From an uncultured Actinomycetes bacterium (lineage in GTDB: Bacteria > Actinomycetota > Acidimicrobiia > Acidimicrobiales > Microtrichaceae): DNA of 49,706 nt. Under the pieces are notes generated by a model, which had not been told where the DNA came from, did no database searches, and was given only the letters and a program-made list of their open reading frames with translations. This document shows positions 21,378 through 30,805 of the stretch, piece by piece; within the stretch, counting starts at the first letter, position 1, and every line of letters starts with the position of its first letter. A program made the position numbers and the translations under genes. The stretch is from NCBI GenBank assembly GCA_903873135.1, contig CAIQNH010000043.1, positions 1-49,706 on the forward strand, in the 5' to 3' direction.

Positions 21378-22925
21378 GTGAACGGCGCCAACGCCCTGAT
21401 CCGCACCTTCGTCGACTCGGGAGTCGACGTGTGTTTCATGAACCCCGGCACCTCGGAGATGCACTTCGTCCACGCGCTCGACGACGTCCCCGAGATGCGC
21501 TCGGTCCTGGCGCTGTTCGAGGGTGTCGCCACCGGCGCCGCCGACGGCTACGCCCGCATGGCCGACCGGCCAGCAGCCGTCCTGTTGCACCTCGGTCCCG
21601 GACTCGGCAACGGGTTGGCCAACCTCCACAACGCCCGGCGGGCCAAGACGCCGGTGGTCAACGTGGTCGGCGACCACGCGACCTACCACGCCGCGTGCGA
21701 CGCTCCCCTGCAGTCCGACATCGCATCGATCGCCCGCGGGGTGTCGAGCTGGATCCGGACCTCCCGGTCACCCGAGACCGTCGCCAACGACGGCGCCGAG
21801 GCCGTGGCGGCCGCCCACGGCCCGCCGGGACAGGTGGCGACGTTGATCCTCCCTGCCGACGTCTGCTGGCTCGACTCCCCCGGGCCCGTCGCCCCCGCGG
21901 CGCGGACCACCCCCGCTGCGGTGCCGGACGACCGCATCGAGGCCGCCGCTGCTGCGCTCCGCTCCGACGAGCCCGCCGCCCTGCTGCTCGGCGGCACGAC
22001 GCTGCGTGCCGAGACGATCCGGGTGGCTGGCGGGATCGCAGAGGCGACCGGGGCGAAGCTGCTCGCCGAGACGTTCCCGGCCAGGCTCGAGCGGGGCGCC
22101 GGCATCCCCGCCGTCGACCGGATCGCCTACCTGGCGGAGTTCGCACAGATGCAGCTCGACGGGCTCCGACACCTCGTGGTCGTCGACGCCGCCTCGCCCG
22201 TGTCGTTCTTCGCCTACCCGGACAAGGCCTCGGACCTGCTGCCCGAGGGCTGCACCCTCCACGTGCTGGCCAGTCCGGAGGAGGACGCCGTCGGCGCGCT
22301 CCGTTCCCTGGCCGACGAGCTCGGCGCAGCACCGTCGACGTCGGCCGCTGCGCTCCAGCGTCCGGACCGGCCGACCGGCGCGCTCACCGCCGAGACGATG
22401 GCGCAGGCGCTCGGCGTGGTCCTGCCCGAGGGTGCGGTGGTCGTCGACGAGGGCAACACCGCAGGTCTGTTCGCCTCCGGCCTCACCGCCGGAGCCCCGC
22501 CGCACGACTGGCTCTGCCTCACCGGTGGATCCATCGGCTACGGGGCGCCTGCGGCGACCGGCGCCGCGATCGCTGCCGGCGACCGCAAGGTCCTCAACCT
22601 CGAGGCCGACGGCAGCGCCATGTACACGCTCCAGTCGCTGTGGACGCAGGCCCGTGAGGGCCTCGACGTCACCACGGTCATCCTGAACAACGGTTCCTAC
22701 GCCGTGTTGAACATGGAGCTCGACCGGGTGGGCGCCGGAACCGCCGGCCCGAGAGCCAAGGAGATGCTCGACATCCCCGGGCTCGACTTCGTGGCCCTGG
22801 CCGCCGGGATGGGCGTCGAGGCCACCCGGGCCACCACGGCCGAGGAGTTCACCTCCCAGCTCGAGCGAGCGCTGGCCACGGAGGGTCCCGCCCTCGTCGA
22901 GGCCGTCCTGCCCTCGACCCTGTGA
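21378..22925 (+). CDS. ilvX: Thiamine-diphosphate enzyme, IlvX-like (acetolactate synthase large-subunit family)
   Basis: 515 residues, the length of mycobacterial IlvX (Rv3509c), which it closely resembles from the first residues (NGANALIRTFVDSGVDVCF, NPGTSEMHFV). Glu48 in LFEGVATGAADGYARM is the cofactor-activating glutamate. The diphosphate/Mg motif is ADGSAMYT (410-417) rather than GDG(S), with the distal NN in VILNNGSY. The FAD-site features of true acetolactate synthases look poor and no IlvN is nearby, so another carboligase or 2-oxo-acid decarboxylase role is likelier than valine synthesis. GTG start with GGAGG upstream. Confidence 0.85.
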   Translation: MNGANALIRTFVDSGVDVCFMNPGTSEMHFVHALDDVPEMRSVLALFEGVATGAADGYARMADRPAAVLLHLGPGLGNGLANLHNARRAKTPVVNVVGDHATYHAACDAPLQSDIASIARGVSSWIRTSRSPETVANDGAEAVAAAHGPPGQVATLILPADVCWLDSPGPVAPAARTTPAAVPDDRIEAAAAALRSDEPAALLLGGTTLRAETIRVAGGIAEATGAKLLAETFPARLERGAGIPAVDRIAYLAEFAQMQLDGLRHLVVVDAASPVSFFAYPDKASDLLPEGCTLHVLASPEEDAVGALRSLADELGAAPSTSAAALQRPDRPTGALTAETMAQALGVVLPEGAVVVDEGNTAGLFASGLTAGAPPHDWLCLTGGSIGYGAPAATGAAIAAGDRKVLNLEADGSAMYTLQSLWTQAREGLDVTTVILNNGSYAVLNMELDRVGAGTAGPRAKEMLDIPGLDFVALAAGMGVEATRATTAEEFTSQLERALATEGPALVEAVLPSTL

Positions 22926-24895
22926 GCACCGAGCGCGTCGAGCGCCTGCTCGACGCGGCCGTCGGCTCGCTCCCCGACGGCAGACCCCGGGCACCCCAGG
23001 TCGAGATGCTCCGGGCCGTGGCCGCTGCCGTGGACTCGGGGACCCACCTCGCCGTGCAGGGCCCCACGGGGGTCGGCAAGTCGCTCGCCTACCTGGTCCC
23101 GGTGCTCGACGCGGCCGAGCGGGGCGTGCGCACCGTCGTGGTGACGGCCACCCGGGCCCTCCAGGACCAGCTCGCCGAGGAGGACCTGCCGCTCGCGGCC
23201 GGGCCCGTCGACGCCGTGGACTGGGCCGTGCTGAAGGGACGGAGCAACTACCTGTGCCGGGCGGCGCTGCACGACCTCACCGCACGACGCACCCAGCAGA
23301 CCGAGCTCGAGGTCGCTCCCGCCGAGGAGACCGGCCCCCGGGCCGACCCGGCCGAGGTCGCCGGGCTCGTGGCCTGGTCGACGACGACGCCCACGGGCGA
23401 CCGGGCCGAGCTGACCGTCGAGCCCTCCGAGGCCGCCTGGTCGGCGGTCTCCGTGGGAGCGGGCGAGTGTCCCGGTGCCGCCCGGTGCGACCACGCGGAC
23501 GACTGCTGGTCCGAACGGGCCCGGGAGGAGGCGCTGGCGGCGTCCGTGGTCGTGGTCAACGCCCACCTCTACGCCGCCCACCTCCAGTCCGGTGGGACGC
23601 TGCTGGGCGAGCACCAGGTCCTGGTGGTGGACGAGGCCCACGAGTTCGAGGACGCGCTCGTCGGGGCGCTCGGCGTCTCCGTCGGACCGGGACGGCTCCG
23701 CGCCGCAGCCCGGGGCTACGGTCGACTCGTCGCCGGCGACCCCGGACCGCCCCGTTCGCTCGAGCAGGCCGCCGACGCGCTGGAGGACGAGCTCCGTACG
23801 ACCCTCGCCGACCTCGGCCCGAGCGGCGGAGCCGTGCGACTGGTCGGACCGCTGCCCGACGGCCTGGCCGGGGCGCTCGCCGACGCCCGGATCGCCGTCG
23901 ACGGCGTCCTCGACGGCATCGGGTCGGTCCGCGACGCCGCCCGACAGTCGGGCTCACCGAGCGCCCGGCACCGCGCCGAGCGGACCGCCCGCTCCACCGA
24001 GGGTCTCGCCGACGACCTCGACGCGCTCACCGCCGGGCTCGAGACCGGACAGGTCCGCTGGATCAGCGAGTCGACGACGGGCCGGATCGCCCTCGAGCTC
24101 ACGCGCATCGACGTGGCGGACACGCTGCGGCGGATCGCGTGGCAGGAGGACGCCGACACCGGCACGACCGACCCCACCGTCGTGATGTGCTCCGCCACCC
24201 TGGACCCGGCCACGCCCGGACGCCTCGGGCTCGACGCGACCTACCTGGCGGTCGACTCCCCCTTCGACGTCCGGAGCCACGGCCTGCTCTACGTCCCCCG
24301 GGTCCACCGGCCCAACGACGCGCGGTGGCCCGGGGCCGTCGTCGACGAGCTCGAGTGGATCCTCACCCTGCTCGGCGGCCGCACGCTCGGGCTCTTCACG
24401 TCCAGGCGCATGCTCGACCGCACGGCGGAGACGCTCAGGAGCCGTCTGCCCGGGCACCGCATCCTGGTGCAGGGTGACGCACCCAACCCGGTCCTCCAAC
24501 GGACGTTCATCGACGACGAGCACGCATCCCTGCTGGCCACCGCCAGCTTCTGGACCGGGATCTCGGCGCCCGGGCCGACCTGCTCGGCAGTGGTGATCGA
24601 CAAGCTCCCGTTCCCCGTCCCGACCGACCCGATCGTCCAGGCGCGGAGCGAGCTGGTCGGCGAGTCCGCCGCCTTCGCCGAGGTGTCGATCCCGGTCGCC
24701 GCCGTGGGGCTGGCCCAGGGCGCGGGCCGACTGCTCCGAACCGTGACCGACCGGGGCGTGGTCGTGGTCCTCGACTCCCGACTCGCCGAGGCCGGGTACC
24801 GCCGTCGGATCCTCGACCGCCTGCCGCCGTTCCGCCGAACGAGGGACCCCGAGGACGTCCGCCGCTTCGTGGAGTCCCTCGAACTCGACGGGTGA
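22922..24895 (+). CDS. dinG: DinG/XPD-type ATP-dependent DNA helicase
   Basis: 657 residues, superfamily 2. Walker A GPTGVGKS at 47-54, VVVTATRALQDQL (motif Ia), DEAH box VVDEAHEFED and the C-terminal motifs VMCSATLDP, TASFWTGISAPG and QGAGRLLRT. Cys112, Cys183, Cys189 and Cys195 have the spacing of the XPD/DinG 4Fe-4S domain. DinG helicases unwind 5'-3' at R-loops and damage. The GTG overlaps the ilvX stop by 4 bases, an odd partner for a metabolic gene but common in compact genomes. Confidence 0.93.
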   Translation: MSTERVERLLDAAVGSLPDGRPRAPQVEMLRAVAAAVDSGTHLAVQGPTGVGKSLAYLVPVLDAAERGVRTVVVTATRALQDQLAEEDLPLAAGPVDAVDWAVLKGRSNYLCRAALHDLTARRTQQTELEVAPAEETGPRADPAEVAGLVAWSTTTPTGDRAELTVEPSEAAWSAVSVGAGECPGAARCDHADDCWSERAREEALAASVVVVNAHLYAAHLQSGGTLLGEHQVLVVDEAHEFEDALVGALGVSVGPGRLRAAARGYGRLVAGDPGPPRSLEQAADALEDELRTTLADLGPSGGAVRLVGPLPDGLAGALADARIAVDGVLDGIGSVRDAARQSGSPSARHRAERTARSTEGLADDLDALTAGLETGQVRWISESTTGRIALELTRIDVADTLRRIAWQEDADTGTTDPTVVMCSATLDPATPGRLGLDATYLAVDSPFDVRSHGLLYVPRVHRPNDARWPGAVVDELEWILTLLGGRTLGLFTSRRMLDRTAETLRSRLPGHRILVQGDAPNPVLQRTFIDDEHASLLATASFWTGISAPGPTCSAVVIDKLPFPVPTDPIVQARSELVGESAAFAEVSIPVAAVGLAQGAGRLLRTVTDRGVVVVLDSRLAEAGYRRRILDRLPPFRRTRDPEDVRRFVESLELDG

Positions 24896-24898
24896 GTC

Positions 24899-26482
24899 TC
24901 AGGCTCCGAGCAGCTCCCAGTCGGACAGGTCGGGGCGGGCCAGTCGCCGCCGGTACGAGGTGGTGTGGCCGGTCCAGTTGTTCGTGATCCGCCCGTCCTC
25001 CGTCTTGTACCAGCTGCTGCAGCCCTCGGCCCAGACCGTCCCGGCTGCAGCGGCCTGTACCTCGTCGTCGAAACGACCGGCGGCCGCCGTCCGCACGTCG
25101 GCGGCCCGGGCGCCGCGGACGACCTCCTGCTGGAGCAGCTGGACCAGGTAGCCGACCTGCTGCTCGATCATGAACAGGATCGAGTTGTGCCCCAGGTTCG
25201 TGTTGGGACCGTAGAGCATGAAGAAGTTCGGGAACCCGGGCACGGCCAGCCCCAGGTAGGCCCGGGCGCCGTCCCGCCACACGTCGTCGAGCCCCACACC
25301 GTCCCGACCGGTGACCGCCACGGGCGACAGGAACTCGGTGGACCGGAACCCGGTGCCGAAGATGATCGTGTCGAGGTGGCGCTCCGTCCCGTCGGCGGTC
25401 ACCACCCCGGTGGGCGTGACGCGCTCGACCCCGTCGGTCACCACCTCGACGTGGGGAGCGAGCAGCGTGGGGTACCAGTCGTCGGCGATCAGGATGCGCT
25501 TGCAGCCGGGCGGGTAGTCCGGGATCAACGCCTCCTCCGTCAGGCCTCGGCGGGTCAGGGGACGGAGCTGCTTGGCGAACTGCTGCTGGAGCACCCGACC
25601 GAGGCGGCTGTCTCGCCGCATGATGTTGAAGCGTGCCTCGAGTCGCCAGTAGATCGACTCCCGGTAGAGACGCTGCAGCACCGGCACCCGGGTGAACAGG
25701 CTGCGCATCCACGCCGGGTACGGCCGGTCCTTGCGGGGAGCGACGTAGTTGGCGCTCCGCTGGAACAGCACCAGCGATCGCGCCGACTCGGCGACACGGG
25801 GCACGAACTGGATGGCGGAGGCGCCGATCCCCACGACCCCGACCCGCTCACCCCTGAGGTCGTGTCCGTGGTCCCAGCGCGCCGAGTGGAACACGGTGCC
25901 CTCGAAGGTGTCGAGTCCCGGGATGTCGGGCACGTGGGGCCGGTTGAGCTGTCCGAGCGCCGAGACCACGACGTCGAACTCCTCGCGCGTCCTGCTCCCC
26001 TCGGCGTCCCTGAGCCCGAGGATCCACCGTCCGGCCCGCTCGTCCCACGTGGCGTCGGTGACCTCGGTCCGGAACCGGAACGCGTCCCCGATGTCGTACT
26101 CGTCGACCAGCGACTCGAAGTACTCCAGGATCTCGGGCTGCGGGGCGAACTTCCGGCTCCAGTCGGGCTTCGAGGCGAACGAGAAGCTGTAGAGGTGCGA
26201 CGGGACGTCGCAGGCCGCGCCCGGGTAGGTGTTGTCGCGCCAGGTCCCACCCACGCCGTCGGACTTCTCGAACACGGTCACGGAGCCGAACCCGGCGAGG
26301 CGCAGCTGGATCGTGGCGCAGATCCCCCCGGCTCCCGCACCGAGGACCGCCACCCGGGGCGCCCGCGCGCCGTCGGTCAGCGCCTCCCGGCACGCCCGGT
26401 CCAACTGGACCCGACCGGCCACCGCAGCGCCGGTCACCCCACCGCTCACGGCGCGTCGGTAGTCGGTGCTGTTCACGCTCAC
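24899..26482 (-). CDS. Flavin-containing Baeyer-Villiger-type monooxygenase
   Basis: 527 residues. FAD-binding GAGAGG at 48-53, KSDGVGGTWRDNTYPGAACD, the Baeyer-Villiger fingerprint FEGTVFHSARWD, NADPH-binding GIGASAIQ and IIFGTGFRS. It would insert oxygen into ketones or act as a more general flavin monooxygenase, using NADPH. It is transcribed alone and ends 3 bases from the convergent helicase gene. Steroid or cyclic ketone substrates would fit the sterol-flavoured genes 10 kb downstream, but that is inference. Two GTGs (26482, 26476) are possible starts. Confidence 0.93.
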   Translation of the reverse strand: MSVNSTDYRRAVSGGVTGAAVAGRVQLDRACREALTDGARAPRVAVLGAGAGGICATIQLRLAGFGSVTVFEKSDGVGGTWRDNTYPGAACDVPSHLYSFSFASKPDWSRKFAPQPEILEYFESLVDEYDIGDAFRFRTEVTDATWDERAGRWILGLRDAEGSRTREEFDVVVSALGQLNRPHVPDIPGLDTFEGTVFHSARWDHGHDLRGERVGVVGIGASAIQFVPRVAESARSLVLFQRSANYVAPRKDRPYPAWMRSLFTRVPVLQRLYRESIYWRLEARFNIMRRDSRLGRVLQQQFAKQLRPLTRRGLTEEALIPDYPPGCKRILIADDWYPTLLAPHVEVVTDGVERVTPTGVVTADGTERHLDTIIFGTGFRSTEFLSPVAVTGRDGVGLDDVWRDGARAYLGLAVPGFPNFFMLYGPNTNLGHNSILFMIEQQVGYLVQLLQQEVVRGARAADVRTAAAGRFDDEVQAAAAGTVWAEGCSSWYKTEDGRITNNWTGHTTSYRRRLARPDLSDWELLGA

Positions 26483-26509
26483 GTGGCCCCCGGCGTCTCG
26501 TCCGGCGTC

Positions 26510-26515
26510 AGGTTA
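26510..26515 (-). promoter_or_regulatory. -10 element upstream of Baeyer-Villiger-type monooxygenase
   Basis: TAACCT on the minus strand, 27 bases before the GTG at 26482. It lies 28 bases from the divergent -10 at 26544. Confidence 0.35.
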
Positions 26516-26543
26516 CCGGCCGGGCGACGGGGTTCTCGTCCCG

Positions 26544-26549
26544 TAGGCT
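26544..26549 (+). promoter_or_regulatory. -10 element, leaderless start of SDR/DUF2867 gene
   Basis: TAGGCT ends 7 bases before the GTG at 26557. Confidence 0.55.
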
Positions 26550-26556
26550 CACCCAC

Positions 26557-28041
26557 GTGGAGATCCTGCTCACCGGTGCGACGGGCTACATCGGCGGTCG
26601 GCTGGCACCGCTGCTCGTCGCCGGCGGCCACCGGGTGCGCTGCCTGACCCGGTCCCCCGAGAAGCTCGCGGACGTCGAGTGGGCGGAGCACGCCGAGGTG
26701 GTGACCGGAGACGTCCTCGACGTCGACGACGTCAGCCGGGCGGCCGCCGGTGTCGACCTGATCTACTACCTGGTCCACTCGATCGGCTCCGACGACGACT
26801 TCGCCGACGCCGACCGTCGGGCCGCCCGCAACGTGGCCCGGGCCGCGGCCGACCAGGGTGTGGGGCGCATCATCTACCTCGGCGGACTCCAGCCGCCACC
26901 CGACGAGGTGGCCTCTCCCCACCTGGCGTCCCGGGCCGAGGTGGGCGACATCCTGCTGGAGGGACCGGTACCCGCCGTGATCCTCCAGGCCGGCGTCATC
27001 ATCGGCAGCGGCAGCGCCAGCTTCGAGATGCTCCGGTACCTCACCGAGCGACTCCCGGTGATGGTCACGCCGAAGTGGGTCGAGTCGCGCGTGCAGCCCA
27101 TCGCCGTCCGGGACGTGCTGGCGTACCTGCTCGGCGCCGCCGGCCTGCCGGCCGCGACCAACCGCCGGTTCGACATCACCGGCCCCGACGTCCTCACGTA
27201 CCGGGAGATGATGCAGCGTTACGCGAGGATCGCCGGGCTCCGACCCCGCATCATCCTGCCGGTCCCCGTCCTGACGCCGTGGCTGTCGAGCCACTGGGTC
27301 AACATCATCACGCCGGTGCCCAAACCTCTGGCGCAGCCCCTCATCGAGTCGCTGCGCAACTCGGTGGTGGCCACGGAGCAGGACATCCGTGAGCTCGTCG
27401 ACCTGGAGCCGGTGCCGTTCGACGAGAGCGTCCGGCTCGCCCTCGCCCGGGTCCGTGACCTGGAGGTCGAGACCCGTTGGTCCAGCGCGTCCTGGCCCGG
27501 CGCCCCGAGCGACCCGATGCCGACCGACCCGGACTGGAGCGGCGGGAGCGCCTACCGGGACGAGCGACGGCGGGAGGTACGAGCGGACCCGGAGACGGCG
27601 TGGCGCATCATCGAGGGCATCGGCGGCGAACACGGCTGGTACTCGTGGGGTTCGGCGTGGGCGATCCGGGGATTCGCCGACCGGCTCGTCGGTGGGGTCG
27701 GACTGCGCCGCGGCCGGCGGCACCCGGACGACCTCCGCACGGGCGACGTGGTCGACTTCTGGCGGGTCGAGACGCTGGAGCGACCCCGCCTGCTCCGACT
27801 GCGAGCCGAGATGCGGCTCCCGGGCGAGGCGTGGCTCGAGTTCAGGCTCCGACCGGGCTCCCGACCCGGGACGTCGGTGCTCGACCAGCGGGCGCTGTTC
27901 GTCCCCCGCGGACTCGCCGGTCACGCCTACTGGCGTTCGATCAGCCCGTTCCACAACGTGGTGTTCGGCGACATGATCGACAACATCGCTGCTGCGGCAG
28001 AGGCGCTCGCACCTGCCTCGGCCGGGTCAGCCGGCGGGTGA
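26557..28041 (+). CDS. NAD(P)-binding SDR protein with C-terminal DUF2867 domain
   Basis: 494 residues. The N-terminal half is an atypical extended SDR (TGATGYIG at 6-13, LTRSPEKL, YYLVHSIGSDD, IIYLGGL, VILQAGVIIG) like NmrA/complex I 39-kDa-type proteins. The C-terminal 170 residues (GEHGWYSWGSAWAIRG, DFWRVE, GEAWLEFRL, YWRSISPFHNVVF) match the DUF2867 domain fused to such SDRs in many bacteria. Activity unknown. The last 15 bases overlap the end of the convergent MMPL transporter gene. Confidence 0.87.
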   Translation: MEILLTGATGYIGGRLAPLLVAGGHRVRCLTRSPEKLADVEWAEHAEVVTGDVLDVDDVSRAAAGVDLIYYLVHSIGSDDDFADADRRAARNVARAAADQGVGRIIYLGGLQPPPDEVASPHLASRAEVGDILLEGPVPAVILQAGVIIGSGSASFEMLRYLTERLPVMVTPKWVESRVQPIAVRDVLAYLLGAAGLPAATNRRFDITGPDVLTYREMMQRYARIAGLRPRIILPVPVLTPWLSSHWVNIITPVPKPLAQPLIESLRNSVVATEQDIRELVDLEPVPFDESVRLALARVRDLEVETRWSSASWPGAPSDPMPTDPDWSGGSAYRDERRREVRADPETAWRIIEGIGGEHGWYSWGSAWAIRGFADRLVGGVGLRRGRRHPDDLRTGDVVDFWRVETLERPRLLRLRAEMRLPGEAWLEFRLRPGSRPGTSVLDQRALFVPRGLAGHAYWRSISPFHNVVFGDMIDNIAAAAEALAPASAGSAGG

Positions 28042-30396
28042 CGCGTCCGCCTCGGCGGCGGCCGCCACTCCCCGGCCCTCCACGTCGAGCGACGGCAGCC
28101 AGCGCAGCCAGGAGGGGAACCACCACGCCCGCCGCCCGAAGAGCTCCATGATCGCCGGGACGAGGACCATGCGCACCACGGTCGAGTCGAGCAGCACCGC
28201 CACGGCCATCCCGAAGCCGATGAGCTTGACGGTCGGGTTGGGGTTGGCCACGAACGACAGGAAGACGGCGAGCATGATCAGCGCAGCCGTGGTGATGACC
28301 TTCGCCGTGCCGGCCACGCCCCGGACCACCGAGAGCTTCGGGTCCTGCGTCGAGTCCCACTCCTCCTTGATGCGACTCATGAGGAACACCTCGTAGTCCA
28401 TCGAGAGGCCGAACAGGATCACGAACATCACCAGCGGGACGAACGAGACGATCGGGATCGACTCGCTGATCCCGACCAACCCCTTCGCCCAGCCCCACTG
28501 GAACACCGCCACCACCACGCCGTAGGACGCGGCGATGGCCACCAGGTTCATCAGCGCCGCCTTGAGCGGCACGAGGATCGATCGGAACACCAGCACCAGC
28601 AGCACGAACGCTCCCAGCACCACCGCGCCGATCACGAACGGCAGGTAGCGGGTGACGAGGTCGGTGAGGTCGATGAGCGTCGCCGTCGAGCCACCGACGT
28701 GGGCCACCAGCGGCGTCCCCGCCGTCGCCTCGGCCAGGTCCCGTCGCAGGCGATCGACCAGCTCGGTGGTGGGCGGGTCGTTCGGTCCCGTCGACGGCAC
28801 GATCTGGTACACGACGGCCGACGTGGCCGACGCGTCGTTCGGTACCGGGCCGACGGCGTACTCGATCCCGCTCACGGTGCCGGGACGCTGCAGCGCACCC
28901 AGGACCGTGTTCACCTTGCCCAGCTGCTCGAACGCCTGCACGTACGGCACGGCGTTCGGCAGTCCGACCGCCACCACGAGCGGGCCGTTCGCACCGGGCC
29001 CGAACCCCTGGTCGACGAGCTCGAAGGCGTCACGTTGCGACAGGCCGGCCGGCAGCGAGTTGTCGCCCGGCATGCCGAACTCGATCCGGGTGAAGGGGAT
29101 CGCGAGGACGAGCAGGAACAGTGTCCCGCCGACGACCGCCAGGACCGGGTGCCGGGACATGCGGGCAGCGAACCGACCCCAGAACGTCTCGGTGAGCTCG
29201 ACGTGCTCGCCCCGCCGGCGCCTGATCGAGACCCGGTCGATCTTCCCGCCGGCGAAGCCGATCAGGGCCACGAGCAGCGTGGTGGCGGCGACCATCATCA
29301 CGGCCACGCCGATGGCCGCTGCGACCCCGAGGGTCCGCACGAGCGGGATCGGGATGATCAACAGCCCCAGCAGCGCCAGCACCACGGTGACGCCGGCGAA
29401 CAGCGCAGCACGTCCGGACGTCGCCACCGCCACGGCCGCTGCCCGGTGGGGCGAGAGCCCCTCGCCCAGTTCCTCGCGGTACCGGGTGACGATGAGGAGC
29501 GAGTAGTCCAGCCCCACGCCGATCGAGATCATCAACGTCACCGCCGGCGCCGCGGAGCTCACCGTGACCTGGGTGGCGAGCAGGTACACCAGACCGGAGG
29601 CAGTCACCGCGCCGAACAGTGCCGTGACGATCGGGATGAGCATCCCGAACAGCGAGCCGAAGGCCAGGAGCAGGAGGACCGCGCCGATGGCGAGTCCCAC
29701 CTCGTCCGCGTGGCTCGACCAGAAGCTGACGGGCTGGTTCCACAGATCGGCAACCGGCCCGCCGATGTAGGCCCGGACCCCGGGCGGCGTGGACTCGTCG
29801 AGGACACGCTGCAGCTGGGAGTAGGGGTTGTCGTAGGCGGTCGCCGCCTCCTCGGAGCTGGGTGGGTAGCGGTCCAACAGCGTCTCGAGGTCGGCGCCGT
29901 AGGTCACCGTGATCGCTGCGACCCGACCGTCGGTGGAGACCGTCGGAGGGAGACCGGCCGCCAGCGCCTCCGCGAGCTCGGCCTGGAACGGGGGCAACGT
30001 CCCCGAGACCTTCTGGAGCTGCTCGACCAGATCGGCGCTGAGGGGGTCGGAGGCGCTCGACACGCCGGGACTGCGCTCGATGGCGGCGACCAGGTCGGTG
30101 ATCCCCTGGGCCGAGTCCGACAGCTGGGAACCGGAGTCCGCCTCCAGCACGACCGTCGTGGTCAGGGAGTTCTGACTCTCGAAGCGTTCCTGCAGGAGGT
30201 CGTAGGCCGCCTGCGAGTCGGTACCGGGCACCGAGAAGTTGTTCGACGTGGCCCCGTGGTCGGTGGTGGCCAGGTAGCCGGCACCGACCAGGACGACGAG
30301 CCACACCGCAGCGACGATGCGGTGGTGCCGGAAGACGAACCCGGCGAACCGGGCCAGCAGCCCGAGGTCGGCGACCTCCGACGGATCGTGTCGCAA
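28027..30396 (-). CDS. MMPL/RND-family lipid exporter-like membrane protein
   Basis: 789 residues if it starts at the TTG at 30396, which lies 1 base after the stop of the upstream small gene; no other good start exists before the first membrane helix (RHHRIVAAVWLVVLVGAGYLA). About 12 membrane helices occur in two halves, each with a large extracytoplasmic loop. MMPL signature segments are ISIGVGLDYSLLIVTRYREE and ILFGLSMDYEVFLMSRIKEE, with Asp and Tyr residues expected in proton relay. MmpL proteins export envelope lipids or drugs. A longer reading to 30522 would overlap the small upstream gene by 125 bases and adds no recognisable sequence. Confidence 0.88.
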   Translation of the reverse strand: MRHDPSEVADLGLLARFAGFVFRHHRIVAAVWLVVLVGAGYLATTDHGATSNNFSVPGTDSQAAYDLLQERFESQNSLTTTVVLEADSGSQLSDSAQGITDLVAAIERSPGVSSASDPLSADLVEQLQKVSGTLPPFQAELAEALAAGLPPTVSTDGRVAAITVTYGADLETLLDRYPPSSEEAATAYDNPYSQLQRVLDESTPPGVRAYIGGPVADLWNQPVSFWSSHADEVGLAIGAVLLLLAFGSLFGMLIPIVTALFGAVTASGLVYLLATQVTVSSAAPAVTLMISIGVGLDYSLLIVTRYREELGEGLSPHRAAAVAVATSGRAALFAGVTVVLALLGLLIIPIPLVRTLGVAAAIGVAVMMVAATTLLVALIGFAGGKIDRVSIRRRRGEHVELTETFWGRFAARMSRHPVLAVVGGTLFLLVLAIPFTRIEFGMPGDNSLPAGLSQRDAFELVDQGFGPGANGPLVVAVGLPNAVPYVQAFEQLGKVNTVLGALQRPGTVSGIEYAVGPVPNDASATSAVVYQIVPSTGPNDPPTTELVDRLRRDLAEATAGTPLVAHVGGSTATLIDLTDLVTRYLPFVIGAVVLGAFVLLVLVFRSILVPLKAALMNLVAIAASYGVVVAVFQWGWAKGLVGISESIPIVSFVPLVMFVILFGLSMDYEVFLMSRIKEEWDSTQDPKLSVVRGVAGTAKVITTAALIMLAVFLSFVANPNPTVKLIGFGMAVAVLLDSTVVRMVLVPAIMELFGRRAWWFPSWLRWLPSLDVEGRGVAAAAEADASPAG

Positions 30397-30397
30397 G

Positions 30398-30727
30398 TCA
30401 GGCGGAGGTGGTGACTGCCACGTCGACCGGCGCGGCCGGACCGGCTGCGACGTCGGCGAACTGGGTGTTCCCACCCTTCGAGGAACGACGGGCGAGCACC
30501 ACCACGACGATCCCGACCACACCGAGCACGGCCACCAGGATCAGCCACTTGCGGGCCGAGCGGCCGGCCTCGACGACCTGTGCTGCCGCCTCGGAGGCGA
30601 ACTCGGCGACGTCCTCGGCCCGATCGGTGGCCGACGCCACGGTCTGTGCCACCGCGGCGGTCGTGCCCGCCACCGCCGCCAGCCTGCCGAGCTCCCGGCT
30701 CAGCTTGCGTTCCTTGCGCTTGCCCAT
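30398..30727 (-). CDS. Small single-pass membrane protein, function unknown
   Basis: 109 residues: a basic start (MGKRKERKLSREL), an Ala-rich amphipathic stretch (17-56), one membrane helix at about 61-79 (WLILVAVLGVVGIVVVVLA) and a polar tail. The ATG is preceded by GAGGGGAG, and TAGGGT at 30763-30758 could be its -10. It sits immediately upstream of the MMPL gene with a 1-base gap, so it may be an accessory to the exporter. I recognise no family. Confidence 0.65.
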   Translation of the reverse strand: MGKRKERKLSRELGRLAAVAGTTAAVAQTVASATDRAEDVAEFASEAAAQVVEAGRSARKWLILVAVLGVVGIVVVVLARRSSKGGNTQFADVAAGPAAPVDVAVTTSA

Positions 30728-30757
30728 GGTTCGGCTCCCCTCGTGGACAGAGTGGTC

Positions 30758-30763
30758 ACCCTA
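30758..30763 (-). promoter_or_regulatory. -10 element upstream of small membrane protein and MMPL genes
   Basis: TAGGGT on the minus strand, 30 bases before the ATG at 30727, leaving room for the GAGGGGAG ribosome binding site. Confidence 0.35.
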
Positions 30764-30805
30764 GCGGACGACCCTCGGAATCGCGCCCGTCCGGGACGGC
30801 CCGAC

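Noticed and set aside
22922-24895. Reading the helicase as UvrB/RecQ
   Set aside because: The four-cysteine iron-sulfur spacing and the DEAH box fit DinG/XPD better.
30398-30522. Longer MMPL reading to 30522
   Set aside because: It overlaps the microprotein gene by 125 bases and adds Pro/Ser/Trp-rich sequence unlike the family.
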